From assembly GCA_012295275.1 (NCBI GenBank), contig CM022677.1:13482154-13546153 (forward strand): a stretch of DNA of 64,000 nucleotides, written 5' to 3'. This document shows, one piece after another, positions 1-12,251 of the stretch (the stretch's first letter is position 1; each line of letters starts with the position of its first letter). The notes under the pieces were generated by a model. That model was given only the letters and a program-made list of their open reading frames with translations, ran no database searches and was not told where the DNA came from. This DNA comes from Chrysomallon squamiferum. Lineage: Eukaryota > Mollusca > Gastropoda > Neomphalida > Peltospiridae. The position numbers and the translations under genes were made by a program.

Positions 1-577
1 TATGACCTGGAAAACATCAAAAATAAACAAATATTAGTAATGATATAAAAAATAAAATGAATAATAATAATAAAGATTACAAAAATAATAATAATAATAA
101 AAAGTAGCAGTAATAATAATAAGAAGGAATTACAACAAAACAAAAGAAAATGTAAATAAATAGATTAAAATTTACATTAAGAAAAGAAGGAAAATTAATA
201 ACAGTTATCACTGAGGATAACAAATGATTTGGATGTGTGTGTGTTAAATATTATTATAAGTCATAATTTTATTAATATTTTACAGTGTCTATATATGAAA
301 TAACCTGCCATATTTTTCTTAAATTTGTAATTATCTTTATTTATTTTTATTGTTAGCATAGAGCTATACAGGTATTTAGCTTAAATAATGAAAGCAGCCA
401 TTATAACCTTTAATATGTTTTAAAAATCATTTAAATATGTTTAATAATGTATAGAGCATGAATTTAACATGGAATTTAAAAAAAAAAAAAAAAAGTCCTT
501 ACAAAAACTGACAGAAAACAACCTGTGAAACAAAATTAGCATATTTTGTTTTAATAGTTTTATTAGTGTATTTCAAA

Positions 578-620
<43 letters not shown>

Positions 621-1612
621 AAAAAATCCTTTGACAGTTGACACATAGTTGTCGTGTCGTGTTTACTTTGATGTGTGCTACACAAGTCAATTTATTTTAA
701 AACAAATTTAATTACTGGCCACTCAAAATTTGCCCCTGATAGGCTGATTGGTAAAACAAAATTAAAGACTAAACATGATTTCTTCTTTATATGACGTTAT
801 GCTGTTCACATTAGTACAACCACTGGTGAATTTTATTATTAATCGAGTGTTGTAATTTGAAACAAAAAAAAAATAAAAAAAAAAATAAATAAATAAATAT
901 TATTCCAAAATAAGATGGCTGCCATGACGTGTACGACTTTTAAATTATAATTAAATAAAACGAAAAATATCCAAACACATTAACAACTATAATAATAAAT
1001 AAAAAATACCTGTCTCCTTCACAAAATGAAATACATTAAGCAACTTTTTGTTGCATGATAATGCGATTATCCCAATTCTTAAGAAGATTCTTCGAACATC
1101 AAAGAAGAAAGTAAATCCGCAGACAGAAATCATCCCGCATTTTTCCGCATATAAGATGCCAAACAAAAAAAAAATAAAATAAACAAAAAAAATTAAATTA
1201 ATGTTCACAACAAATAAAATAAAATAGTAGCAACCTTTATTAAAATATACTAATTATAAATCGATGTGGTTCTTCTTTTATTTATTAATTATTTTTTTTT
1301 TGTTTTATCTTATTATTAGCCAATCAAATAAACGGTGTTGTTATTTTTTTTTTTACCTACTTTTTCTTTCTTCTTATAATTTATATTAATGCACCAAATA
1401 AAACCACAAAGCTTACAACTCACACTAGAATAAGTTGCTTATTATTGTCCAGGAACTTACCAATACATCTGAAAACATCTGCTCTGAAAAAAAATTAAAA
1501 GTATTCTTTTCCCTTTTATTAAGTATGGCAATTCGTGTCCACATCCTACGTTAAAAAAGATCATTACTCTTTCTATTAATGAGGACGTCATTGCCGTCGT
1601 TCCAGTATTGTT
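1..1612. other. AT-rich stretch without a recognised gene
   Basis: This stretch before the first gap contains A/T homopolymers, a (TAA)n run near 580-613 and no open frame with protein-like composition. I could not match it to either arm of the inverted duplication, so it appears to be unique sequence outside it. Confidence 0.6.
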
Positions 1613-1812
1613 NNNNNNNNNNNNNNNNNNNNNNNNNNNNNNNNNNNNNNNNNNNNNNNNNNNNNNNNNNNNNNNNNNNNNNNNNNNNNNNNNNNNNNNN
1701 NNNNNNNNNNNNNNNNNNNNNNNNNNNNNNNNNNNNNNNNNNNNNNNNNNNNNNNNNNNNNNNNNNNNNNNNNNNNNNNNNNNNNNNNNNNNNNNNNNNN
1801 NNNNNNNNNNNN
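1613..1812. other. Assembly gap of 200 N
   Basis: Exactly 200 N characters. The fixed size indicates a scaffold join of unknown true length. Homology between the two inverted arms begins immediately after it, so the left arm starts at a contig end. Confidence 0.99.
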
Positions 1813-1914
1813 ATTATATAATCAAATTTTAATGTATATCATAAGAACTAGGATGATAATCTGATAGCTTTCATAATTCCTATAAAATTTCAATGAATAA
1901 TCATTTATCATCAG

Positions 1915-2130
1915 GATGGTGAAGATGAGGAGTTGACAGTGCCAGCTATCTGTGAGTTGAGATTGAATGATGTGATGGAGATAGCTCAGGACCTGTGTGA
2001 GTCACTCAGAAGAGAAAAAACGACTCAGAGTACAAGAGTTAGTGGCTGCTCTAGAGAAAATCTCTAAAAACTCAGAAATCAGACATCAGCAGTCAGCAGA
2101 GTTTGTCAATGACCTGAAACGAGCTAACAG
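1915..2130 (+). CDS. MCC: MCC-like exon, coiled coil near C-terminus (left copy)
   Basis: The exon is bounded by tttatcatcag and gtaaac. The first part reads DGEDEELTVPAICELRLNDV and continues to LCESLRREK; after a shift of frame it reads VQELVAALEKISKNSEIRHQ and then QSAEFVNDLKRAN. The second half is almost residue-for-residue the conserved C-terminal coiled coil of vertebrate MCC. The A run after RRE has six A where eight would keep the frame, so the exon is frameshifted as given. MCC is a multifunctional coiled-coil scaffold linked to Wnt, cytoskeletal and PDZ-partner biology; that role is known for the family and is not shown here. Confidence 0.8.
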
Positions 2131-2889
2131 GTAAACATACAGGTGTATGTGTGCACGTCACACATATCTACATATATGCATACGTACACACTTGCTCATG
2201 CAAACACATATAAAATTTCAAACATAAGTTCAAATTATATTTAGAGACATTTTAATTCTAAACTTATTATTATAACCTAAACTGTCATAATGTCATTGAT
2301 TTCCTTTTTATTGGTGTACAAATGTTTGCATTACATATATACTTACCCAAGCAAACACACATAGAAACATTTTCAAACATTCAAATTATATTTAGAAACA
2401 TTTTAATACTAAGCTTATTATATGAATATTATAAATCTAAACTGCCATAGTGTCACTGATTTTATTTTTTCCTTTTTACTGCATTTAGTATTAAAATCAC
2501 TTTTACTGATATTGTTCTTATTAACATTTATATATTTGTAATATAAATTACATATCTAATTTTGGTTTCTGCTTTTTCTGATAGCGTTAGTATTTCTGTA
2601 ACATGATTGAGGTATCTAATATTACATATCTTTATTTCACTTTATTTTTTGTTCTATAATGTCTTTATTATCATTAGTATTTTTGTTAACCTCTCAACAG
2701 TGGCAGGGTATGTTTTGTTTGTGTGTGTGTGTGTGTGTGTGAGACAGAGAGAAATATTGCATGAATGATAATAATCAAAATAGCATATGCATTAATCAGA
2801 CAGATGTAGATTGATCAAAAGAAAGTATTATGTTCATGTTGGAATTGCTAAAAACATTGTTTACTGTTGATGTTAAATATTTTATGTAG

Positions 2890-2990
2890 GTCATTGCAGT
2901 ATTGTCCAGTTGCTGTCTAGAAAGGGAATTTACATTATGGAGAAGGATGACTCAGATGTACAGACACTGCAGACTGCACAATTCCAAGTA
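2890..2990 (+). other. Conserved exon-like segment, unassigned (left copy)
   Basis: A segment between a TAG acceptor-like site and a GTAAGT donor-like site. One frame is open and reads HCSIVQLLSRKGIYIMEKDD, then SDVQTLQTAQFQV. The same segment with the same borders occurs in the right arm (about 42256-42360), with conservative changes. It may be an exon of the surrounding gene or of an older nested gene. I do not recognise the protein. Confidence 0.4.
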
Positions 2991-3289
2991 GTAAGTTTTT
3001 TAATCTTATTTTTATTTCTTAGTAAGTAAAATAAGTTTTACAGAACTCTTTACTGATTGTAAAACAGCATAATAATAATCATTTGTTTGCTGTTGTTTTG
3101 TTAATTATTTAAATTATTACCATTATCATCATTATCATTACAATGGATATACAAAGTATATCAAAAATAACCCACACCCCTTTGTGTCTGAATAATCCAG
3201 TAACTGATAACAGCAAACTTTTAATTTTAATAATAACAGAAACATTAGTTATTTATTTTTATTATTTTATTTTCTATTTATTTTTTTCA

Positions 3290-3370
3290 GTATGCACATA
3301 ATTGATGTTGATGTCTCCTAGTGAAGTTGTTTCAGTAGAAGGTGCTGTCCAGCACTGAGGATAAAGTTTG
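3290..3370 (+). other. Exon-like segment, unassigned (left copy)
   Basis: After a T-rich tract and a cag, the sequence resembles the right-arm segment that reads MHIIDALMLASEVVSAEGAV. Here the frame is broken near its start and the segment ends in a stop shortly after the sequence encoding AEGAVQH. Too short and damaged to assign. Confidence 0.25.
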
Positions 3371-3559
3371 CTGCCACTGGAAAAGAGAAAGAAAAACCTG
3401 AACAAGTGAATTACTAGTTTTTCTTATGTATTTCTCATTATTCTAAACCTAATGAAGTTTAATTTAAATTAATGTAGGAAGTTGCATTTTGTAACATGTA
3501 CCAGTAAGTACGCATGTACATACATTAGAATCTTGTATCATACACTGCATTTTAATTCA

Positions 3560-3622
<63 letters not shown>
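3560..3622. repeat. (CT)n microsatellite
   Basis: About 62 bp of uninterrupted CT dinucleotides. The corresponding right-arm site (41281-41297, as GA) is only about 17 bp long, so the arms are distinguishable here. Confidence 0.97.
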
Positions 3623-3625
<3 letters not shown>

Positions 3626-3669
3626 GTCAGCAATATACTAAACTGTGGATTTAAACTGTTTATTTTCAG

Positions 3670-3800
3670 AAGTTAAATCAGCTTGTTAATTTTAAAAATA
3701 TTCAAGAAATTGTTGTTAAATACAAACTCAGATTGACATTTTGGACCAAAGAGCAGCTTAAGTCTACAGTAGAGTTGAAGTATTTGGTGCTGTCCAGCAG
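3670..3800 (+). other. Conserved exon-like segment, unassigned (left copy)
   Basis: A 131 nt segment between tattttcag and gtattt. It is open over 43 codons and begins KLNQLVNFKNIQEIVVKYK. The right-arm counterpart (41090-41220) has the same length and borders and is also open. The 14 differences I count over 131 nt are mostly at amino-acid-changing positions. It looks like a former or real coding exon with helical, charged composition. I could not place it in a family. Confidence 0.4.
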
Positions 3801-4347
3801 GTATTTAAATATATTATTCATTGTAAACCTTTCCATTTTATTTCAGTTTTAAATAATTCTGTGCAAAATGTTTTCTCTTATACTGAATTAACCACATATT
3901 TGAAAATGTAATACATTTGTATTTTTGTAAAATGATGTACTGAAAATGAATAGAATCAATGTAATAATTTGCAGGACATCCTAATAGAGTAGTGAACAGA
4001 ACATTTGTATAAATTTGTAATTTGATGTTATTAATATCTCACCTACCACGTAAAGTATTAAATGTTTGTATTTCAGATTACAGCATGTAATTTTAATAAA
4101 AATAATTTCTCAAATGTTTTTATATTCCTATTTGCATTCAGATTAACATTATGTTTTTAACTTTTATATAAAAGGATTAAAATAGCAATATACATCATGT
4201 TTGATGTATTTTGATTAGTACAGTGACTTTGTAAAATTCATTAATTATATTTGGAATGAACAGTAAAAAAAAAAATAATAATAAAAAAAGTAAAATTCAC
4301 TTCCACCGGATCAGCCACTGAATTTATTCTATTTTATTAAAAGTTGT

Positions 4348-4650
4348 ATGTCTAATAACCAATTTAAAGTGTCAAGCTTACCTCGCTCTATGTCATTTCA
4401 GCCTATGTCAAATTCATCTTTGATTCATGTGGTCAAACAATTAAATTGTTTAACATTTGTAAACTCCATTTTGCAGTTTTCTTCAGCACTGGCAACAGTT
4501 GTACATTTTCCTCCACAGTGCAGACTCAAAGCAGTTTCCAGTCAGAAAGAAAGAAGAAAACATAGATCTAAAAAGTGGATTGATTATGAATTATATTGTA
4601 ATGGTACTTACAGTATATGGTTATTTGAATATAAATGGAGCAAAAGTTGA
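4348..4650 (+). other. Conserved open segment, function unknown
   Basis: An open frame of about 100 codons, moderately basic, containing a QKERRKHRSKKW cluster. It is nearly unchanged in the right arm (40232-40513, minus strand), where it is open over a slightly shorter span. A possible acceptor (ccattttgcag) precedes the middle of it. It may be an exon or simply conserved by the recent duplication. Confidence 0.2.
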
Positions 4651-4879
4651 AGTTCATTTAAGGAGTTACTTTTGAAAAGTGGTCCTTGGAGAATCTGCTT
4701 CAGTGTGGGACTTTATGAAGCAAAGAGGAGACTGTTTCAGAAGTCTTCTTCAGGGTATTACAGGTTTCACTAGGTTTTCTTTAGGTTTTGTCAGACCTTG
4801 TTCACCTGTTCTAATAGCTATTTTAATCACTGACAGACATTGCCTAATATGATTACCTGTTTAATTGTTATCACTCATT

Positions 4880-6115
4880 TGCTGTATGTCACCCGTTATT
4901 ATAGTGGAAAGCACTAGTGATACCCATATCACTGTCAGACACTGACAACATGTCTCATGTTGTTGTAGTGGTAAAACAGTAGTGATATCCATATATATTA
5001 TTGTCAGACATCCACTTCATGTTTGCAGTTGTTGTAGTTGTAATACATTAGGCATACTATTACATACTATTAGGCATACTATTTATTGTTGTTAGATATA
5101 CACTACAAGTCTGTTCTTGTAGTGTTAAAACAGAAGGGATAATGATATTTATTATTGTCAGACATACAGTATATGTCTGCTGTAGTGGTAAAACACTAGT
5201 GATACCCATATTTATTATTGTCAGACATACAGTATATGTCTGCTGTAGTGGTAAAACACTAGTGATACCCATATTTATTATTGTCAGACATACACTATAT
5301 GTCTATTCTTGTAGTGGTAAAACACAAAGCATAGTGATTATTGTAAGACATACACTATATGTCTATTCTTGTAGTGGTAAAACACAAAGCATACTGATAT
5401 TTTTATCAGACATGACTACATATCTGCAGTTGTTACAGTGTTAAAACACTAGTGACACCCACATATATTATTTGTCAGAATCCATTACATGTCTGCTGTT
5501 GTTGTAGTGGTAAAATACTAGGGATACCCATATGTATTGTTGTGAGACACCGAATACATGTCTGATGTTGTTGTAGTGGTAAAACACAAGCCATATCCAT
5601 GTCAGACATACAGTACAGTCTGTTGTTGAGTTAGTTGTAAAACAGCAGCGATTCCCATATTTATTGTACATGTCTGATGTTGTTGTAGTGGTAAAACACA
5701 AGCCATATCCATGTCAGACATACAGTACAGTCTGTTGTTGAGTTAGTTGTAAAACAGCAGCGATTCCCATATTTATTGTACATTATCCCATATATATCTG
5801 CTTTTGATATAGTGGTAAAACACTAAAGATATCCATATTTACATTATCCATTATCACAAATACACTACATAACTGCTGTAGTTGTAGTGGTAAAACACTA
5901 GTGATACCAGATTTATTGTTATCAGACATCCATTATGTGTCTGCTGTTGATGTAGTCGTAAAACACTAGTGATATACCAGATTTATTGTTGTCAGACATA
6001 CACTAGATGTCTGATGTTGTTGTAGTGGTAAAACACTAGCATAACCCATATGTATTGTTGTCAGACATCAACTACAGAGCTGGTATCTGCTATTGTTCTG
6101 GAGGTACGACACTAG
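4880..6115 (+). repeat. Hairpin-bearing minisatellite array (left copy)
   Basis: Tandem units of about 60-69 bp. Each contains GTAGTGGTAAAACACTAG followed by a run around ATACCCATATTTATTGTTGT and an inverted motif CAGACAT-N5 to N7-ATGTCTG that can form a 7-8 bp hairpin. Units are most regular at 5150-5320 and more degenerate towards 6100, where the array abuts the gypsy remnant. The inverted array is at 38420-39990. The unit length allows long fortuitous open frames in several readings; these are not genes. Confidence 0.9.
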
Positions 6116-6410
6116 CCATACTATGTTTAAAGAAATAATCTGTCCCATTTTCAGATTAGTATTAACAACCCAGATTCTTCTAATTTCCTCTCAGCTCTGA
6201 ACTGTTTTCTGCCTCTAACCATGTCTCAACAGTCTTTTTATTAACTTGTCTTTTGCCTGCATCACTGCTAGATGTTCTAAAGAGTAGCTGGGAAATGAGG
6301 TTATGGCTTCCATTGTTTCATTGAACTGTTCAGCTGTGACTGTTGCTTGTGTGACTTTTCTTCCACCACTGTTTAGAACTTGTCTCATTATATGTGGAAC
6401 TTATGTACTA

Positions 6411-6641
6411 CTAGCAGTATCTCTAAAGCAGCTTCCACTGAAGTAGATGTCATTCCATGAAATATCTTCCTAATAGACCATCAGCATTCTTATTGTGTTG
6501 CGCTGAATATTTCACATCAGATTCAAATGCCACCACCTGTGACACCCATCTCTGTTCCACTGCACATAATTTTATGGTACCAAGATGACTTAGTGGATTG
6601 TTGTCTGTATAGATAGTAAATTTGTGTCCGAGGAGATAATC
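6411..6641 (-). pseudogene. Gypsy RNase H fragment (left copy)
   Basis: Translates on the minus strand to the typical gypsy RNase H stretch DYLLG-HKFTIYTDNNPLSHL, then VEQRWVSQLVAFEFDVKYS and NADGL. The TDNNPL and NADGL motifs are diagnostic of Ty3/gypsy RNase H (NADAL or similar in active copies). It is 231 nt, the same length as the right-arm copy at 37892-38122. Confidence 0.85.
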
Positions 6642-6925
6642 TTAGATAATAGACATTTGGACTACTGGACAGTCAGAAACAGTTCTGTCAAATTCTTGAT
6701 TGTAAGTCTCGGATAAGTCAGAACCTTTTTCCTGTGCTGTCCGACTCACAACAGTAGAGGGTCGAATTTTCCTGTCTGCTCTTGCTGATCTCCAACCAAA
6801 CCTCGTCATCTTGTTGTACTCCTAGGTAGAGTGTACAGGGTATTGACTTCCTTGTCTTCTACTTATCCACCTACATCTGGGAAAATCTCTCTGCCTGCTT
6901 CTAGTGCAGTCCCTAGCGAAATGGC

Positions 6926-8917
6926 CAGGGCTGTTGTAATAAAAAAAACATGAGGGTTGATCGCTGGTGGAGAAGTAGTTTGCTGAATATGTTGCAGTGT
7001 AATTGCAAACATATCAGATGGTCATGCCATCTCTCTGCCGGACTAATTGTTTTAGTTCTTTCTTAAGATTCTCACATTTTCAGAAAATTGTCGGGCACCA
7101 TAGCTGTGTTTTTCCTGTACACTCTATCTAATAATTCAAACAGACAGTAAGAGAATTCTCTTTGCTTTGCCTTCCTTCTGTGATTGATCAAAAAATAACT
7201 TCTGAAGTTCATGCCACTGAATATCTATCTTCAAAAATCTGATTGCAGAACGTCCCAAACACTTGTGGATTCTCTTGGTCTTGTTGTGACCTCAACCTAA
7301 TTTCTTCTTTCGCTTCATCTTCTAATATAAAACTAGCCTGCTCCTTTTCTGCAAGGCTCTGATGTAGAAATATCCTTTCTACCTGATCCTGAAAATCTCT
7401 AAATTTGAGGCCATTGTCTGACCCATTAAATTTGCTTACCTTTATCTCGTTTCTGATATAAAATAAACAGGGTTAGTACTTTCACATTTAGTTCTTTCTC
7501 GTTGTATAGGACTCAGCATTTCCTCATTAAGTAATTGAGTCACAGCTATTTCTTCCTGTAAAGCATCCTGTAACTCTGCCACCTGATCTTTTAGCCTTTT
7601 AGTTTTCACCATTTTGCAAAGCTTTATAAATTAAAGTCAGCTGGGAATTCAGTGATATGTTGCAAAAAGCAAGTTATGCCATGCTCATGCCAGCAGCCAG
7701 TATTATATATATCTGTCAATTTAAACTTTTATTTAAATTAGTATTTTAATATATAGTGTTTTTTAAATGCAAATTTACTTTACTTGGAATTCATTATTAC
7801 ACACTAAGTGAAATGACAAAATCATTTACTTTGTTTTAGTATTTCAAGTTTTATCTATCAGATCATAACTGTTCTCTCCAACAATTTTATTTTAAATTTA
7901 CTCCAGATGCACTTAACTGCTGCCACTCCGGGCTGTTTACCTCACATGGTTATCTAAGGCTACTGACCATTGCTGGCCGTTACTGCGTCCACACATGTAA
8001 ACAACTGGTCATGTGAAATTCAACTTTACAGTTACAGGCCACACCTCTTTATGCAATTATAGTTTGTAGGCAGATTCCTCAATAACTTTTACAATTTACC
8101 CATTAATCCCCAGTTACTCATATCAGTTTTTGCTTACATGTTATAGTGTTAAAACAGTTTGACTGAGGGAATGCCAGTGTAGTTCAGTTAAGTAATATAA
8201 AACTCTCACTTGTCATTCATTCACATTCAAACATTTCATAATGACCTATGTTTCATTGGTTGTGGCCAATAATGACAATTTACATTTAACCATAAAGTGA
8301 AGCAAAACAACAAAATAGCAACACAATCATAGAGTCAGTCTGTTAATTATCCTGATGATGTCAATGTTTATCCACCAGCCAGTTTATGTTGTAATGCATC
8401 TCTCTCCCTCTCTCTCTCCACAGGTGTTGTTAATGTTCTTTGATCTTCCGTTCCTTTGCAACTTCAAATATTTAGTTCGTCTTCATCTGCATTTTTCTGG
8501 AAAGTCCAGCTGCCTCACACTTTGTTTCTTCATTGTTCTCATTTCAGATTTATCAACTGCCTGTTTTAAATTTAACAATTGTCTGTAAACTTAAACAACT
8601 TACAATCCTGTAGGTGATGCCATTTCTGGCCAGGTGCATACAACACCCTCACACAAAAACTACACAAGTTCCACTTCAATTACATCTTTATTTTCTCTAC
8701 CTATTTATACTTCATGACATACAATAACAATATAATGTTATAAAAGTATAGTAATCATAATGCAGAGAATTGTGTCAAATGTCTTTCTCCCCTGCCTAAT
8801 ATTCTCTCTTCTCTCTTGAATTCTCTTTCACCACAGACACACAGATAACATTTCACACCCCTGACCAATACTGGCAGACCATTACTGTCCTGGATTCCTT
8901 AAGAGGTTCTGGAGGTC
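6926..8917. repeat. 1.99 kb direct repeat, copy 1
   Basis: The sequence from gggctgttgtaat at about 6926 is repeated from about 8918 with an offset of about 1990 bp. It covers the gag and LTR-like region of the gypsy remnant. The right arm has a single copy. The copies differ by a few substitutions and small indels (for example a short run missing near 9470). Confidence 0.9.
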
Positions 8918-10825
8918 TGGGCTGTTGTAATAAAAAAACAGGAGGGTTGATCGCTGGTGGAGAAGTAGTTTGCTGAATATGTTGCAGTGTAGTTGCAAAC
9001 ATATCAGATGGTCATGCCATCTCTCTGCCGGACTAATTGTTTTAGTTCTTTCTTAAGATTCTCACATTTTCAGAAAATTGTCGGGCACCATAGCTGTGTT
9101 TTTCCTGTACACTCTATCTAATAATTCAAACAGACAGTAAGAGAATTCTCTTTGCTTTGCCTTCCTTCTGTGATTGATCAAAAAATAACTTCTGAAGTTC
9201 ATGCCACTGAATATCTATCTTCAAAAATCTGATTGCAGAACGTCCCAAACACTTGTGGATTCTCTTGGTCTTGTTGTGACCTCAACCTAATTTCTTCTTT
9301 CGCTTCATCTTCTAATATAAAACTAGCCTGCTCCTTTTCTGCAAGGCTCTGATGTAGAAATATCCTTTCTACCTGATCCTGAAAATCTCTAAATTTGAGG
9401 CCATTGTCTGACCCATTAAATTTGCTTACCTTTATCTCGTTTCCGATATAAAATAAACAGGTTTAGTTCTTTCTCGTTGTATAGGACTCAGCATTACCTC
9501 ATTAAGTAATTGAGTCACAGCTATTTCTTCCAGTAAAGCATCCTGCAACTCTGCCACCTGATCTTTTAGCTTTTTAGTTTTCACCATTTTGCAAAGCTCT
9601 ATAAATTAAAGTCAGCTGGGAATTCAGTGATATGTTACAAAAAGCAAGTTATGCCAGCAGCCAGTATTATATATATCTGTCAATTTAAACTTTTATTTAA
9701 ATTAGTATTTTAATATATAGTGTTTTTTAAATGCAAATTTACTTTACTTGGAATTCATTATTACACACTAAGTGAAATGACAAAATCATTTACTTTGTTT
9801 TAGTATTTCAAGTTTTATCTATCAGATCATAACTGTTCTCTCCAACAATTTTATTTTAAATTTACTCCAGATGCACTTAACTGCTGCCACTCCGGGCTGT
9901 TTACCTCACATGGTTATCTAAGGCTACTGACCATTGCTGGCCGTTACTGCGTCCACACATGTAAACAACTGGTCATGTGAAATTCAACTTTACAGTTACA
10001 GGCCACACCTCTTTATGCAATTATAGTTTGTAGGCAGATTCCTCAGATCCTAACTTTTACAATTTACCCATTAATCCCCAGTTACTCATATCAGTTTTTG
10101 CTTACATGTTATAGTGTTAAAACAGTTTGACTGAGGGAATGCCAGTGTAGTTCAGTTAAGTAATATAAAACTCTCACTTGTCATTCATTCACATTCAAAC
10201 ATTTCATAATAACCTACCTTTCATTGGTTGTGGCCAATAATGACAATTTACATTTAACCATAAAGTGAAGCAAAACAACAAAATAGCAACACAATCATAG
10301 AGTCAGTCTGTTAATTATCCTGATGATGTCAATGTTTATCCACCAGCCAGTTTATGTTGTAATGCATCTCTCTCCCTCTCTCTCTCCACAGGTGTTGTTA
10401 ATGTTCTTTGATCTTCCGTTCCTTTGCAACTTCAGATATTCAGTTTGTCTTCATCTGCATTTTTCTGGATAGTCCAGCTGCCTCACACTTTGTTTCTTCA
10501 TTGTTCTCATTTCAGATTTATCAACTGCCTGTTTTAAATTTAACAATTGTCTGCATACAGCACCCTCACACAAAAACTACACATGTGCCACTTCAATTAC
10601 ATCTTTATTTTCTCTACCTATTTATACTTCATGACATACAATAACAATATAATCTTATAAAAGTATAGTAATCATAATGCAGAGAATTGTCTCAAATGTC
10701 TTTCTCCCCTGCCTAATATTCTCTCTTCTCTCTTGAACTCTCTTTCACCTCAGACACACAGATAACATTTCACACCCCTGACCAATACTGGCAGACCATT
10801 ACTGTCCTGGATTCCTTAAGAAAAC
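8918..10825. repeat. 1.99 kb direct repeat, copy 2
   Basis: Second unit of the tandem duplication. The junction between units reads ttccttaag-aggttctggaggtctggg-ctgttgtaat. The outer end at ttccttaagaaaacacc continues as in the right arm, so the insertion or duplication occurred within the element. Confidence 0.9.
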
Positions 10826-11093
10826 ACCAGTAGCTGTAGTTCCTGCTTCCTCATATTTTAAATTTGAAATTAAAGTTTTTGAATTTTTTTTTGTTTTATT
10901 AATATTGTTTTCATATCGGGAAGGAAGGACTGTTGTCACTATTTTCAGTGGGTTGGGAAGTCATCACCATTGACAAGATTGTATCTTAACAACCAGAAGA
11001 AAAACATAATAGAAAATGAAATGGAAGAACTTGCCATTGGTAATAAATTAATTAATTTAAATAAAAAAGAATCAATAATAAATAAATAAATAG

Positions 11094-11155
11094 CCTAAAC
11101 CTAATCCTTACTTTCGTCCTAACCCTAACACTAGTGCTTACCCTAACTCTAACCA
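11094..11155. repeat. Degenerate telomere-like repeats
   Basis: Several CCTAA/CCCTAA motifs (cctaaccctaac, taccctaactctaacc) occur within about 60 bp. The reverse complement lies at 35131-35190. The TTAGGG family is the animal telomere repeat; here it is interstitial and imperfect. Confidence 0.5.
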
Positions 11156-12153
11156 AAGCTAATCCAATGGTAGAAATAAGAAAAAACAAGGAATACTAAG
11201 TAAAAGGATTTATTCTTGTTAATGCTGTTGTTGTGTTGTTTTCTTTTTAAATTATTTATATAAACTTAATTAATTTTAAGGTCTCACTGTCAAAAAGTCA
11301 GGGTAGAAAATTGAATCATCTTGTAAACTGACAGCACCTGGATGACACCCTGGTAAACAGTAGTAGTGGTAGTAGTAGTAGTAGTAGCAGTACTAATAGT
11401 AGTTGTTTTTAGAGAAATGATAAATGTAACAAGAAGAGTAGTGTAACAGCAGTGATAGTAGTAGTAACAGTAGTCATAGTTGTTGTTGTAGTAATTATAA
11501 TAATATTAGTATAAAGAAATTCAGGCATAGGAGTATTAGAGAAGAGAGTAAAAAATAATAGTAACCCTAGCTGAATAAGGAATAACAGTAAATATTAGTT
11601 ACAGTAATGAGGGTAGTAAAAGTAGCATGTAGAGTTGCAGTAAATGTAGTAGTAGCAGTATTTTATTTATTTATTTATTTATTTATTTATTGATTTACTA
11701 CAACTAGGCAGTGCACCACAATATGACTCTGACTCAGAGTTGTTGAAAGTTCTGTCGATGAAAAGCTCATTTTTGTTATCCTGGACAACAATTCTTAAGT
11801 TGGAGAGTCTTACACCAGGTCACCAATCTCAACAGTCAAATATCAGGGAGAAAAAACTTGAATGTACTAAAACCAGGCAAAGAAAAACATTAAAATGAAA
11901 CCTTTTTTAAATATTTTGTTTTGTATTCTAATGAGATTTAATGATGCAGTTATCAATTCAAATTATTTACTGAAAAATAATCTAAAGCTAGCATGACAAA
12001 TGTGTCTAAAATAAATTTGAGTCATATAATTAAAGCTAAAGTAGAATTTTTCATTCAGAAAGACCTTCAACAGAATTAGCATAGATCTGTTTTTCTTTAT
12101 GAACTGATTTCACACATACCTCAACATTCCTTAAGCCATATAGTTCTTTGTAG

Positions 12154-12251
12154 GAGATGAGACACAGTTGTACAGTGGAAGTAATGGTTACTCATGTTGG
12201 GAACATTAGACAATCACACAAAAAATATCAAACAAAATTTGAAGAGATCAA
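12154..12251 (+). CDS. MCC: MCC-like exon, coiled coil (left copy)
   Basis: 98 nt between tttgtag and gtaagtt. The open frame ends HVGNIRQSHKKYQTKFEEIK. The KKYQTK-EEI stretch corresponds to KKHQNKLKKLE of MCC. It joins in frame to the next piece to give K-KQLMAV, corresponding to the MCC stretch QMMAMV. The first part has no clear MCC counterpart. Confidence 0.6.

Larger units (their letters stand above)
6130..10825 (-). mobile_element. Degenerate Ty3/gypsy retrotransposon with internal tandem duplication (left copy)
   Basis: On the minus strand this element starts with an LTR-like region (10825 down to about 10540), followed by a gag start at 9597 and again at 7612 (MVKTKK...DQVAELQDAL). 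A gag body with the FRDFQDQVERIF and RLRSQQDQENPQ motifs follows, then an RNase H fragment at 6411-6641 and the beginning of the post-RNase H linker. Protease, reverse transcriptase and most of integrase are missing. A 1.99 kb block (about 6926-8917) is repeated at about 8918-10825. Multiple stops and frameshifts make it inactive. Confidence 0.85.

Noticed and set aside
1579-1832. Open frames running through the first N gap
   Set aside because: They consist almost entirely of unknown residues; the same applies to those across 21225-21581.
5060-5701. Repeat proteins of 21-23 residue units in the minisatellite (also 38835-39711)
   Set aside because: Unit lengths of 63 and 69 bp keep several frames open on both strands; there is no start context, splice signal or consistent amino-acid constraint.
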